Positions 53,001-63,377 of a stretch of DNA of 64,000 bases are shown here, piece by piece. The notes beneath the pieces were generated by a model. The model was not told where the DNA came from. It ran no database searches and saw only the letters and a list, made by a program, of their open reading frames with translations. Position 1 is the first letter of the stretch, and the number at the start of each line of letters is the position of its first letter. The position numbers were made by a program, and so were the translations under genes. The stretch is from Piezodorus guildinii (lineage: Eukaryota; Arthropoda; Insecta; Hemiptera; Pentatomidae), in contig CM041298.1 in NCBI GenBank assembly GCA_023052935.1, positions 112,025,977 through 112,089,976 on the forward strand, in the 5' to 3' direction.

Positions 53001-54028
53001 ATATAATTTGAACGAATGCTATATACAACTGAAGGAGAAAAGAGCAAACAGATTGTTTTTACTCATTTTTTTAAACATAAAAAAACAGTAATATACTGTA
53101 ACGTATAATATACTGTTGGAAAGCTAAAGATTTTAGAAAAATATTATTTTATGCACAAAATTTTATGCTAGGGATGAAAAGCTGATACTAACTGATTGTA
53201 GTATATAATAATAGATTATTTAATAAAATACATGTCTCTATAGAAATTGAATGTAATTAATTGATTTTAACATCAGAGGACCTTTGACCGAGTCTGGCAA
53301 TACAGGGTTGCTGCACAAATTCCGTAAATTCCTCCCTCCTACATACTTCCTCATCATCCAATCCTACCTCTCTGAAATAAACCACAATAGTTCCTATTCA
53401 TCCATATTTCCTCAGCCTACTGGTGTTTCTTAAGGCAGTATCCTTGAGGCAGAGTATACAGCAACCCATCCTAACACATTCCTTTCTACCTATGCTGATG
53501 ACACTTGTGTAAACGTCGTAAACCTATGACACCCTGCCCTACAGTATCCTTTAATGATATCCCGCTTGTCCCGGTTGAACGGATCCTTTATTTAGGCCTC
53601 CTGCTTGACAAACGTCTTATAAAATCCTTACAATCCAAAATCCTTCGCGAAATCCTTAACGCTCCTAACTTTGTCACAAAACAATAAAATCATCCACAAA
53701 GACCTTAATATTCCGTATGTTGCTGATTTGGCCTGTACCAGGTATCGCTCCTTTCATGAAAAACTCCACTCCCACTCTAATCCACTAGTTTCAACCCTTG
53801 CTTCCTCCTCAATTCCTGACAATCCGCCGAGGCGTCTAAAAAGAAGATAGTCTCGAGACCTTCTTGTTTAAATTCACTACTAGAGTGCAGTTTCTCTTCA
53901 TGCTTTTTTATGTATTTTATCATTAATTAGCATATTTACTTGTTGTATGAAAATATACAGTTGTAAATTTCAATAAAATTTTAAAAAACAAAAACACATT
54001 AGAGGTAAGTGAAAGTCGTGTGTTGCGC
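53001..54028 (+). repeat. Family M right half with LINE-A insertion
   Basis: ATATACTGTTGGAAAGCTAA block at 53107, interrupted by LINE-A (53280-53996), ends GAGGTAAGTGAAAGTCGTGT and GTTGCGCGCATCAGAT. Confidence 0.8.
53280..53996 (+). pseudogene. LINE-A copy with target duplication
   Basis: 5'-truncated, 717 bp. Degenerate LPPTYFLIIQSYLSEINHNS-like start, a YADDT block at about 53490, SFNDIPLVPVERILYLGLLL (53540), then deletion to SLQSKILREILNAPNFVTK, VPYVADLACTRYRSFH-like and NPPRRLKRR. Flanked by ACATCAGAGG (53270-53279) and ACATTAGAGG (53997-54006), a 10-bp duplication with one change. Confidence 0.85.
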
Positions 54029-54519
54029 GCATCAGATCTTTTTGTTTCTTTTGAGGTTTTGTATATTCTCTCACTGTACGGCTAGACATTTATGAAACAC
54101 TCTGTATATTCCATATGTAGATAAGTGAATGTAAAGACAAGTTAATACTTATTTCATAGTTAATTCTCGTCCACCACTCGGACCACTACCATCTTAATGA
54201 GCCCGACATTTAATACACGGATGAGGATGATGAACACGAGCGTGGATTATCTGCATTGAGTGGATTAATACGGGGCTAATCGCTCGTGACAGATTGGCCG
54301 TGGGGTGTAAGCCGTGATAGATGCGAAATCGATCCGCCTCCAGATGATAGACCACCCCTGTCTAATTAATAATCCTAAATTTAGCCAAGTCGGCACCTTT
54401 CTGCCATGAAGGGAGTGTCAACCAAGCAAGTCCTCAAACGGCTAACTTCACACGGATCTGTTAATGAGTAATTAATATAATCATTATCAGACAGAGTGTG
54501 CAAGCAGTCGAATGAAGCT
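54029..54519. other. GC-richer, apparently single-copy segment
   Basis: 54150-54490 has no match in the window, is richer in GC and contains TAATTAATAAT-type motifs. A scrap of M left end (GATAAGTGAATGTAAAGAC) lies at 54119. Could be conserved noncoding DNA; no evidence beyond composition. Confidence 0.3.
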
Positions 54520-55262
54520 CCTACAGATTTTTTTTTCTAATAGATTCATTGCTATTTAAAAATGTATAATGATATATAATACATCTAGAAAATGAGATAC
54601 AAGATAAAAAATGTCATGGATTCACATGTAGGGATACTACCCATTGGCAGCTCTCCAAAAACTATGTTAAACTAGAAGGTCTCGGGGCCATTTTTTTTCA
54701 GACGCCTCGGAGGATTATCGGGGATTGTAGAGGAAGCAAGGATTGAAACTAGTGGATTAGAGTGGGAATGGAGTTTGTCATGAAAGGAGTGGTACCTGGT
54801 TCGCGCCAAGTCAGCAACATAGGGTACGTTAAGGTCTTTATTGGATGAGTTTATTTGTGACAAAATAAGGAGCATTGAGGATTTTTTATTGCAAGGATTG
54901 GAGACGGAAAGAATTTGATATTTTAGTAGAGCCCAAAATCTCTAATCCGAAAGTCCATACCGGTCTTATGATAGTCATGTAGATGAGACTTTTGTACTTA
55001 AGTGGAAGGTTAGAGCGTTTGTCCAGTAAGTGTTGAAGTAGTCGAAAACGACGGGCAGTTTCTTCTCTTTTTAGTCTTTTATGAGGGTTCCAAGTAAGAC
55101 TTTTGTCCAGGTACAGTCCTACGTATCGGATCTGTTCAACCGGGACAAGTGGAATATTATTAAAGGACACTAAAAGGAAGGATGTCATAGGCTTGCGAGG
55201 AAGGGTAAAGGTAATTTGGTGGGATTTTTTGGAATTTGGATCTGTTCAACCAGGACAAGCTG
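54520..55262 (-). pseudogene. LINE-A copy
   Basis: Minus strand: 54886-55188 with LVSFNNIPLVPVEQIRYVGL, ARRFRLLQHLLDKRSNLPLK and TIIRPVWTFGLEILGSTKIS, then in another frame 54672-54875 with KDLNVPYVADLARTRYHSFH and TIPDNPPRRLKKNGPETF. 5'-truncated before the YADD block. Confidence 0.85.
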
Positions 55263-56312
55263 CAAAATTTTAAAATAAAATTAAAAAATCTAGCGCTACA
55301 CAGGACTTTAACTTAACTATATAGCTAAAATTTATTTCATACAGAAATTCTATATTTAAAACAACTATACGCCCGAGATGTTACAAAATCTTTTTCATCA
55401 AAATCAGCAAACCAGAAGAGCCACGTTTTTACGATTTTATCAAAAACGGCTCTAACGATTTTGATTAAACTCAACATATAGATGCAAAATTTGATTGGCT
55501 TTGATACGGTGTAGGTTTCATTCTGATTTAAATAATCTGACAGAGCTTAAATGCCAATATTTTAAATTTTCTTTCTCTAAAGTACCTTAAATTTTGTAGA
55601 TTTCAAAAAACTTGGTACATTATCTAATTAGCATTTATAAATAACGCGTAAATGTGCTAGTAGAGCGAATTTGATAAAAAAAAAAACTAAAGGAGAAAAG
55701 TGCAAACATATTTTTGTATGTATTATAGGTGGATAATCAGGAGTTATTTATTTTTTTAATTTTGCCCAAGTTTCGGCTCAAGCTTGTGAGCCATCATCAG
55801 GGCATTACTGAGCCATGTCCAATCATAAACTCAAAAATAAAAGATTTTATGCTTGGACATGGCACAGTAATGCCCTGATGATGGCTCACAAGCTTGAGCC
55901 GAAACGTTGGAAAATTTTTTAAAAAATTCAAAAAAATACTGACTCCACATTATTTCCACCTATAATATTTTCTACAGTCGACTATACATCCTCAATATTT
56001 TTGTGTTTTTGAACACAAGAATAGTAACATAGTTGTATCGTATACTGTTCGATAGCTAAAGATTTTAGAAAAAGTATTATCTAATTCACGGAATTTTAAA
56101 GGTTAATGGAGAGTGATGAAAAGCCGATAAAACTAACTGATTGTTGTAGATAAAAATATAATAGATTATTTAATAAAACACATGTTTCTATTGAAATTCA
56201 AAATAATTAATTCTTTAACAATTTATTTGGATCTTTGAACTTATTTAAAAATTCTTTAATCGATTTTAACTACGGATGTAAGTAAAAGTCGTGTGTTGGG
56301 CGCACCAGTTTT
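55263..56312 (+). repeat. Family M copy with fold-back insertion
   Basis: AACTATACGCCCGAGATGTT (55363), GATTTTGATTAAACTC, the CTAAAGTACC block, then F4 at 55722-55975, then the GATAGCTAAAGATTTTAG block (56050) and right end GTAAGTAAAAGTCGTGTGTT with GGGCGCACCAG. Confidence 0.8.
55752..55922. mobile_element. Fold-back element F4 with two hammerhead-like cores
   Basis: Arms of about 70 bp separated by about 35 bases. The right arm, plus strand 55875-55905, reads CTGATGA, U, hairpin GGCTC(ACAAGCTT)GAGCC, GAAAC, then GTT. The left arm, minus strand 55800-55770, has the same CTGATGA ... GAAAC followed by TTG. This is the exact CUGAUGA/GAAAC core of hammerhead ribozymes with a 5-bp stem II and a GUU triplet on the right. 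Caveats: one extra base between the core and stem II, only CC/GG for stem I, and no stem III loop, so activity would need a partner strand. Confidence 0.6.
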
Positions 56313-56375
56313 TTTTCTCTACTATTCGGTTTGATCTATTTATTTATCTTAAAAATAAAAAAATGCAATACAAAT

Positions 56376-58612
56376 AATAAATAAATAAATTCTTTATTAT
56401 TCTGGGACAAGTCCCTTTGGAATAACATCTACATAACATGTAAATTGGACTTTGGAGTCTTAGAGAAATTAATTATAATTAAACAATTTAAGTAAAACTA
56501 ACAGAAAACAGACATACGCAAATATGTTGAAAATAGAATAAAATAGAGTCAATTACAGTTTTGTTCTGACTGGATGGTCATGAGATGAATGAATAAGCGG
56601 GATTTGAATGCAGGAAGAGAGTTGGAGTGACGGATAGAAAGAGGAATAGAATTCCATAGGATTGAGGATCGGATAAGGAACGATCTGTCAAAATGTGCAG
56701 ATTGGTGGGCCGTTGTGTATAAATCTGAAGGCCTAGAGCGTGTACAGCGGGAATGGACAGAGGATTTGAATTGTAAAAGGTCGAAAATGTATGATGGGCC
56801 GCGGGATTGGATAACTTGGTATTGGAATGATGCAAGGAAATACTTACGGCGATTGGAAGGATAAAGCCACTTCAACTCGCTATAAAATTCGGAGACGGAG
56901 GTGTGCCTCGGGACCCCGAAGATAAATCGAACAAAGCAGTTAATTAGGCGTTTTATTTTTACTTCGAGATCCTCAGAAACACAACCGTATACGGTACAGC
57001 AGTAGTCGAAGTGGGGGAATATTAAAGAGGTAACGAGGAGCTTTCGGGTTTCATACGGGAATAGGTGACGAAGGGAATTCAGTCGCTTTAAGGTGTAAAA
57101 GGTGCGGCGGGAAATTTCGGAAATATGGTTCTTGAAAGAGAGGGTTTGATCAAAGGTTACTCCCAGATTCCTGACGGTCGGATAAAACTTTATAGGGTTA
57201 CCATTTAGGAAGAGGGTTGGGATATGTGGAACAGTTTTCAAGAAGTGATGGGATCCTATTACAATGGCCTTTGTTTTTTCAATATTTCGTTTTAGTTTGT
57301 TGACTACAGCCCAGTGACTTATTCGATCTAAGTCCTCTTGTAGTCTTTTTGTTGCTGGTAATAGGTCGGGAGGTGGAAAGGAAAGGAAAATTTGAAAATC
57401 GTCTGCATAGAGGTGGTATTTAGAGTGATTAATATGGAGCGGCAGGTCATTAATATAAATAGCAAATAGGGTAGGAGATAGAGACGATCCCTGTGGGACA
57501 CCGCAGGAAAGGGGCAAGGTTGAGGATGGGGGCTGGTCTGGCATTACTACGTACTGAGAACGATCGGAGAGAAAGGATTGGAACCAGCGCAAAGCACTGT
57601 TGGATACTGGAAGATTTTGGAGTTTGGTAAGAAGGATGCTATGGTCAACGGTGTCAAACGCCTTTGAGAAATCGAGAAGGATAAGAATTGTTATTTGTTG
57701 GTGATCAATGGCAGTTTGGAGGTCTTGTGTTATTTTAAGGAGAGCGGATTGGGTAGAATAACCAGATCGAAAACCGGATTGGAGAGGACTAAGAAGGGAA
57801 TTTTCTTCAAGGAAATTTGAGAGTTGGGTTTGAACAAGGCGTTCGAGCGGTTTTGAAAGATTGGAGAGAAGAGAAATAGGACGGAAATCTTGCGGGGAGG
57901 TAGGATTTGGAACTTTATTTAGTGGTCGGACGAGGGCAGTTTTCCAGGAAGAAGGAAAAATTGAATTTTGTAGAGAGAAATTATATATATGATAAAGTAT
58001 CGGTAAGAGGGATGGGAGGCTGGAATTTATTAATTTTACAGGAATATTGTCAGGTCCATAGTCATTGGTGTGGGATTTTGTGATTGTAGCAAGTAGCTCG
58101 TCGTATGAAACATGAGAAAAAAAGAAACTGTCAGGATTAAACCTTCGGTAAGTAATGTCAGGAGCTATTGAGGAATTATAAGCTGAGGAAATGTAATGAT
58201 TATTGAGTTCGTCAGGCGTGATTTGGAAAGAACTAAGGTTATTGGATTCAGGAAAGGACAATTTACGAAGAATTTTCCATTTAGATCTAGGATCGGGAGC
58301 TTCGGAAAGGACAGTATGGATATGGAGGGATTTAGCACGTCGTACTGGGTTCGCATTGGGTTCCGTTTCGAAGTTTCTTGAATGACGCATAATCATCTTG
58401 CTGACGAGTACGTCGAAATTTGCGTCTTGCCGCTTCTCTTTTTTTCATCATTGTCTTTATTTCTGGGGTCAGCCAAGGCGCAGTAGGACGGCGTAAGGTT
58501 CTGGTTTTTAACGGAGCATGGGTGTCTAATATGGATTGTAGGTTTGAGGTGAGAAAGGAGACCTTAAGATCAATGGATTTTAACTGTTGAATTTTTCTTG
58601 AATTCCTTTATT
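56376..58612 (-). mobile_element. CR1/L2-like LINE, 5'-truncated, nearly intact RT
   Basis: From the 5' side at about 58612 the minus strand codes IQQLKSIDLKVSFLTSNLQS and RRPTAPWLTPEIKTMMKKRE, the linker typical of CR1/L2 elements upstream of RT, then after a frameshift the 615-codon RT frame. The 3' UTR holds CCAAAGGGACTTGTCCCAGA and ends in an ATTT-rich tail at 56376-56396. The endonuclease domain is absent. Confidence 0.85.
56549..58396 (-). CDS. CR1/L2-like reverse transcriptase ORF
   Basis: 615 codons. Motifs: SWKTALVRPLNKVPNP (about residue 150), DFRPISLLSNLSKPLERLV (170-187), LLDFSKAFDTVDHSILL (239-255) with the first catalytic Asp, CGVPQGSSLSPTLFAIYIND (298-317), HLYADDFQIFLS (328-339) with the catalytic pair, VRNLGVTFDQTLSFKNHIS in the thumb, and the C-terminal FDRSFLIRSSILWNSIPLSI. 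All RT core motifs look intact. The first 20 codons are not native: true coding comes from another frame (EAARRKFRRTRQQDDYASFK) and joins near 58345-58378 through a frameshift. With no endonuclease and a broken N terminus this copy is not autonomous, but it has decayed little. Confidence 0.9.
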   Translation of the reverse strand: MIMRHSRNFETEPNANPVRRAKSLHIHTVLSEAPDPRSKWKILRKLSFPESNNLSSFQITPDELNNHYISSAYNSSIAPDITYRRFNPDSFFFSHVSYDELLATITKSHTNDYGPDNIPVKLINSSLPSLLPILYHIYNFSLQNSIFPSSWKTALVRPLNKVPNPTSPQDFRPISLLSNLSKPLERLVQTQLSNFLEENSLLSPLQSGFRSGYSTQSALLKITQDLQTAIDHQQITILILLDFSKAFDTVDHSILLTKLQNLPVSNSALRWFQSFLSDRSQYVVMPDQPPSSTLPLSCGVPQGSSLSPTLFAIYINDLPLHINHSKYHLYADDFQIFLSFPPPDLLPATKRLQEDLDRISHWAVVNKLKRNIEKTKAIVIGSHHFLKTVPHIPTLFLNGNPIKFYPTVRNLGVTFDQTLSFKNHISEISRRTFYTLKRLNSLRHLFPYETRKLLVTSLIFPHFDYCCTVYGCVSEDLEVKIKRLINCFVRFIFGVPRHTSVSEFYSELKWLYPSNRRKYFLASFQYQVIQSRGPSYIFDLLQFKSSVHSRCTRSRPSDLYTTAHQSAHFDRSFLIRSSILWNSIPLSIRHSNSLPAFKSRLFIHLMTIQSEQNCN

Positions 58613-59100
58613 TTCATGTATCAAATTATATATGGGTGTATGAAAACTTTTTTGAGTGATTGTAAGTTGTAAAAAAGTTTAAACCACTCCATTTCATCGA
58701 TTAACTTATACCAGTGAACGATCAAAAAAAAAAAAAAAAAAAAAAAAAAGAGAGAGGAGAGGGATTGAATAAATTACTAAAAGGATGCAAATACCCCGAG
58801 CGTAGAAAAAACAATGTAACAATTACAGCAAACAGACGTTAAATAAAACAGAGGATCGAGATCCGTTTATAATTAACATTTGTTATATAATTTGTTCCAT
58901 AATGGCCAGGTTAAGGATGAAATACAGAGCCGTTAGAGCCGGCATTAAGATTAAAGGCAGTCTCCTCCCGCAGCATAGACCCTTATATCTAATTATTCAG
59001 GGCACCCTCTGGAATTTTTTGCTCAGAATAAATATTTTATGCTTGGTAATCGTGTTCACGGAATATGAAAAACTCGGCATAACTTTTACTGACGCTAGCA
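58613..59100. other. Unassigned, with A-run
   Basis: Poly(A) of about 28 at 58722-58749. A 79-codon frame at 58902-59141 has no recognised similarity. Confidence 0.3.
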
Positions 59101-59215
59101 TAACTTTCACATACCTATATATGATACATCCAGTAGGGTAAATAATTGGGAAACGTGAAAATTTTCGTAATGGTTTTTTTTCACCGGAAATACGTGTTTC
59201 AGGGTCTCCATAGGA
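59101..59215 (+). repeat. Family M left-end fragment
   Basis: AACTTTCACATACCTATATA, then GTGAAAATTTTCGTAATGG and ACCGGAAATACGTGTTTCAG; cut off after GGGTCTCC. Confidence 0.7.
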
Positions 59216-59500
59216 TAGGGCGGTGCTAGTTGGGCAAAATTTTAAACTTTCAGCAACTATTGAGCTATATAATTACCCACAACTCGGAAATTTAAAAAAA
59301 AAAAAAAAAAGCGAGGTTATAAAAAAATCATAAGAATTATATCCAGAACAACTCCTCATATCAAAAGTACAATAATTCTCTGAAATATTAACACATACCT
59401 GATTAAAAACAGAACAAAATTGAGTAATACAAACGAAAATTCGTGATGAACGAAGTTTTTACTTTTTAGTCACAAAATAAACAAAACACACGAGCGTTTC
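59216..59500. other. Unassigned AT-rich sequence
   Basis: Nothing recognised. Confidence 0.3.
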
Positions 59501-59790
59501 GGGGATCCCGTGGCTGAGTCGATAGCGCGCTAGTCTCTCATACTAGAGATTCTGAGTTCGAATCCCAGTCCCGGCGGGGCTTTTATAAAAAATATAATTA
59601 AATGAAGATTCACTCACAGACTCTCCCCCAGGTATGTGAGACCCGTCAGCCAAATGGTGGCCACTCACAAAAATAGGCGTAAGGAGTGATGACCCTACCC
59701 CGTAAAATCTCATCGAGAATCGTGAGTATATTCTCCCAGGAGATTATACCACGAGGCCAAGGGCCTACAAGGCCTGTCGTGCCAAAGAAC

Positions 59791-59853
<63 letters not shown>
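59501..59853 (+). repeat. SINE-B copy with A62 tail
   Basis: tRNA-like head of about 78 bases: GTGGCTGAGTCGATAGCG box A region, a 5-bp CTAGT/ACTAG anticodon-type stem with a 7-base loop CTCTCAT, and box B GAGTTCGAATCCC. The body shares blocks with 11277-11580 (GGTATGTGAGACCCGTCAGC, GGTGGCCACTCACAAAAATA, GAGTGATGACCCTACC, GAGGCCAAGGGCCTAC). The tail is 62 uninterrupted A (59792-59853), which suggests a recent insertion. Acceptor-stem pairing is poor, so it is not a functional tRNA gene. Confidence 0.85.
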
Positions 59854-59855
<2 letters not shown>

Positions 59856-60041
59856 GAGCGCCTCACTCGCTCATCCAGCCACCACTAGCGATCGGGTGGT
59901 GATTATCCCACCCACGACTTTTTCTTTCCGCCATAAGATACCTATGCGTACAGTGAATAGTTTGCGAGATATTTCAATTGCTCAACTTGCCCCGATGCTC
60001 AGCTAGTCCCATTCTACCCTACTTTAACGATAAGACTAGAG
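59854..60041. other. GC-richer unassigned segment
   Basis: No recognised feature. Confidence 0.3.
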
Positions 60042-60125
60042 CAGAGGTTTCAAACAAAAAAAATTCGCGGACCCCTTCAGTCAAGCACTTCAATGGCAAG
60101 GAGCCACCTCTGAATCCTGAAAAAG
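60042..60125 (+). mobile_element. Possible hAT transposon end
   Basis: CAGAGGTTTCAAAC, an A-run, then TTCGCGGACCCC is the typical terminal pattern of hAT elements and their MITEs. No opposite end was located. Confidence 0.4.
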
Positions 60126-60523
60126 TCCGATATATATATATAATACACATACATATAACAGCATCATTGGCTCACGTTCATTTTTGACAAAGGAGAGGGT
60201 AGTGTCGCATGTGACAAGACTAAGCCAAACGCTAGTAATAAAGACAGTGGAATAAGAATGGTGTATCACCAGTATTAACTTGCAGCATCTCTAAGGACTA
60301 CGATTTATTACTTACATGATGTGAACGCCAGATAGTTTTTTTTTTTGTTAGTTTATAAACATAAACGATCTTTTTTTTTTAAATATTTATTTTTATCTAA
60401 ATTTCTTACTTTAGGATTGTTTAATTAATACTATTATTTTTATTGCTAAATTGAATGCCCATTGATTACATAGGGATATAGTTTTATACAAATTGTGCTT
60501 AGACTTGAGCTCGGACCCGTTCC
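60126..60523. other. Unassigned sequence
   Basis: Nothing recognised. Confidence 0.3.
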
Positions 60524-60528
60524 GGATA

Positions 60529-60581
<53 letters not shown>

Positions 60582-60583
60582 AT
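60524..60583. repeat. (TA)n microsatellite
   Basis: TA dinucleotides with two interruptions near the left edge. Confidence 0.9.
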
Positions 60584-61387
60584 ATATTCAGAATACATAA
60601 ATATAATGAAGGAATCGGTTGGCAACTGATTTACAGTAAAAAAAAAAAAAAAATCCAAAACAGTCGACTAAAAAATAAAATTCTAAATTTTAAAAGAGAT
60701 AACCTAAAGGGTTTTTGTTTAATTATTGATCCTAAATAATCTGTTTTTAATTAGAGTTTATACTGTTGAGAGCAGACTGGAGAACTTAATAGAAGTTTAG
60801 TTCGTCAAAAAAAAAAAAAAAAAAACAACAAAAAAACATTGGATCCGTATCGAAAACCAATCGAGTTAGTCAATGCCTCCTTGTGTCACTATTTTTAAAA
60901 ATTCAGGAGTTCGAAACAACCTTTTGGATAAAGAGCTTAACAACCTCTTTAAAATGCAATGAGGAATCAGCTGAGCTGCTTGGAACAATCTACTTTAATG
61001 CTTTTCAAGGAACAACCTAATTAACAAGCGATCGGAAAAGTTTATTGAAAAGAAGGGAATAATATTAATTTGAAATTCACAGTTGAACAGTTCAGGTTGG
61101 ATGTGCTAATAAATAATTTATTCATAAACACGAATAATTTTGAAAGGTTTCCGCCTAACAAAAACAATAATGCGAAAATCCGAAAACAAACGTTTATTGT
61201 TTTATACGTTATCAACATTTTTATAAAATATTTTTACAGACCCCTGATCTTTCATATTTCTATTGCATTCTTTTAGGACTCTTAAAAATAAAATACATTA
61301 ATAATTCATAAAAAAATAAAAATAAAAATGACCATATTTATTAATATGTAATATAAATAATTTTCTATTATATTAATTAAAGGTGTT
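60584..61387. other. Unassigned AT-rich sequence
   Basis: Includes an A-run at 60809-60827. No gene or repeat family recognised. Confidence 0.3.
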
Positions 61388-61520
61388 TTTTTTTTAAATA
61401 ATTGTGATCCATATTTCCTCTGAACAACTTTCTATTTTCCCATCTTCAACGTTTCGGCCCCAGAGTATTTTCAAGGATCCTAATAACATCAGTTTTATAA
61501 ATTCAAAGTAAAATTAATCT
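61388..61520 (-). repeat. Penelope-like pseudo-LTR fragment
   Basis: Minus strand: AAACTGATGTTATTAGGATC, CTTGAAAATACTCTGGGGCC, GAAACGTTGAAGATGGGAAA, and an ATGGATCACAATTATTT end. Inverted relative to its partner at 63000-63165. It shares the GAAACGTT half of the hammerhead-like motif. Confidence 0.5.
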
Positions 61521-61859
61521 GTCATATTCATATTATATTTATTTATGATTTTGAAAATACATTAATAATTCATGAAGAAAGCAATTGTATTAAAAGAAAC
61601 ATTTTAGAGGCAATCTAACATTTCGGAACATATCGATCACAATATAAATTTCCAAACAGGCACAATTATAATCCTGAAATTTCCAAACATAATTTATCAT
61701 TAATAAAATATATTTTATGTTCATTTGTAACAAATTGTAATATATTCAATAAATAAAAAAAAAAAAATAAATAAATTACATTTAAATTTAATTTCTTTGA
61801 CACTGGTCAGATCCTCCACTCATGTAATGTACGTTTGTGGCTATTGCGCCCTTGCTCGG
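61521..61859. other. Unassigned AT-rich sequence
   Basis: Nothing recognised. Confidence 0.3.
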
Positions 61860-62083
61860 CCTCCACTGCCTCACACCATTGACGCGGCTGAGAGCGAGGC
61901 GCTAGGATCTCTTGGACTCCGCTTTTCCCTCTTAAAGTGTAGGGAAAGGCCCAGTCAGGGATTCCTTTAGGAAATTGTAAATATTGTATATAGTTATGAT
62001 TGTGTGTATGATGTTAATGTATTTCTTACTTCTTTATTTCATTTATTTGTATTTATCTCAATTATAGGTTTGTTTATATATAT

Positions 62084-62143
<60 letters not shown>

Positions 62144-62220
62144 ATTTTATGTAATTTGACTTTATCATTGTATTCTGATATATTGTGTGAATGTGGTCAC
62201 ATATCACTACTATATTCATT
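61860..62220 (+). repeat. Dispersed repeat F, copy 2, with (TA)n
   Basis: GC-rich lead-in, GGGATTCCTTTAGGAAATTG, TAAATATTGTATATAG, (TA)n at 62074-62139, GAATGTGGTCACATATCAC. Aligns with 36953-37170. Probably the 3' end of an unidentified LINE. Confidence 0.55.
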
Positions 62221-62364
62221 TAGACACAAAGTATACTTAATATTTCTCAAAAAAAATAAATAAATAAAAATTTCTTTGTTAATAAAAATAATTTTAAAAT
62301 AAAAATACTCAATATAATGAAATATTATTTTTATTAAATATTAATAAATATGGTTATTTTAATT

Positions 62365-62895
62365 TTTTGGTTTATTATTTTCAATAAAGAACCTTTGTAA
62401 TCGAACAAAAAAAAAAAAAAAATTACGTCCCTCCCATAAATTTTTTTTTTAAAGAAAAGGAGAACCTGAATAACGTATAAAAAAATCGTTTGTCCATCGT
62501 CTGCGGCATTTCTCCGAAACTACTCTACCATTTTTTTTTTTAAATTCGCCACAAAAATACTAGGGCATGCAACGATGATCTTAAAACGTAGATGTTGATA
62601 TCAGCTGGCTATTTTTTGAATGGCGACCGATTAAAAGTGATTTAATTCAATAACTTAGTTATTTTTCTTTAACCAAAAAAAAACACGAATAATCTTAAAA
62701 AAGAAAAAAAAAAGAAATTGTAATTTTACACATAAATACGCCCACAACTCAGTTATTTTTGAAGACAGAGAAAAGATTTATTAGTGTTTTTTTATAACCT
62801 AAAAGCCAAGAATAATTATGAAAAAGAGAAAAAAATTGAAATTTTACACATAAAGACGCTCATAACTCAGTTATTTTTGAGGAAAGAAACATGTT
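62365..62895 (+). repeat. Dispersed repeat D, copy 4
   Basis: GGTTTATTATTTTCAATAAA, A-run, CATTTCTCCGAAACTACTC, ACTAGGGCATGCAACGATGA, GTTGATATCAGCTGG, then three tandem units with AACTCAGTTATTTTTGA(A/G)GA. Confidence 0.75.
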
Positions 62896-62988
62896 TAGTA
62901 TTTCCGTTGGAAACTCGAAAATTCGCAAATTTTCACGATAGCAATACTTTTCCTTATTATATATTTCACACATAGATAAGTGAAAGTA
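62896..62988 (-). repeat. Family M left-end fragment
   Basis: TTTCCGTTGGAAACTCGAAA through TAGATAAGTGAAAGTAAAAA, the left end read backwards. Confidence 0.75.
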
Positions 62989-62999
62989 AAAATGTTATT

Positions 63000-63165
63000 A
63001 TATTTTAATTTATAAAACTGATGTTAGTATGTAGGATCCTTGAAAATGGGAAATACTACGAAACTTAGGAAAGGGCAAAATTAAAAGTTGTTAAGTGAAA
63101 AACTGGATCACAATTATTTATATAAAAGTTTTTTTTTAATAAATAATTGTGATCCATAAATAAAC
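63000..63165 (+). repeat. Penelope-like pseudo-LTR fragment, fold-back end
   Basis: AAACTGATGTTAGTATGTAG, GATCCTTGAAAATGGGAAAT, ACGAAACTTAGG, then ACTGGATCACAATTATTTAT. That last block is followed by its complement ATAAATAATTGTGATCCA at 63141, making a short hairpin. Inverted partner of 61388-61520. Confidence 0.5.
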
Positions 63166-63184
63166 AATGGATATAAAAAAAAAA

Positions 63185-63372
63185 ATCCATAGTTAAGCCG
63201 TTCTTCGTAGGGAACGTAAAAAGGTAGTCCTGAGCCTGAGCGATGTCAGATACTCTTTAAAGATGTCTATCCTAATTAAACCTGGATAGCCAAATTAAGG
63301 ACTCCCACATTAGCATCGTCCGATTAGCCACAGTAGCTTCTTAATGTAGCATTAAATAAACAAAAAAACAAA
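63185..63372 (+). repeat. SINE-C, head missing
   Basis: GCCGTTCTTCGTAGGGAACG to AAGGACTCCCACATTAGCAT and the CATTAAATAAACAAAAAAAC tail. Confidence 0.7.
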
Positions 63373-63377
63373 CAATA

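Noticed and set aside
58196..58385. Plus-strand frames of 60 codons
   Set aside because: Antisense to the CR1/L2 reverse transcriptase.
59501..59580. Functional tRNA gene
   Set aside because: Boxes A and B and an anticodon-like arm exist, but the acceptor stem pairs poorly and the unit continues into a SINE body with poly(A).
59686..60006. 106-codon frame with a lysine run
   Set aside because: The lysines are the poly(A) tail of SINE-B.
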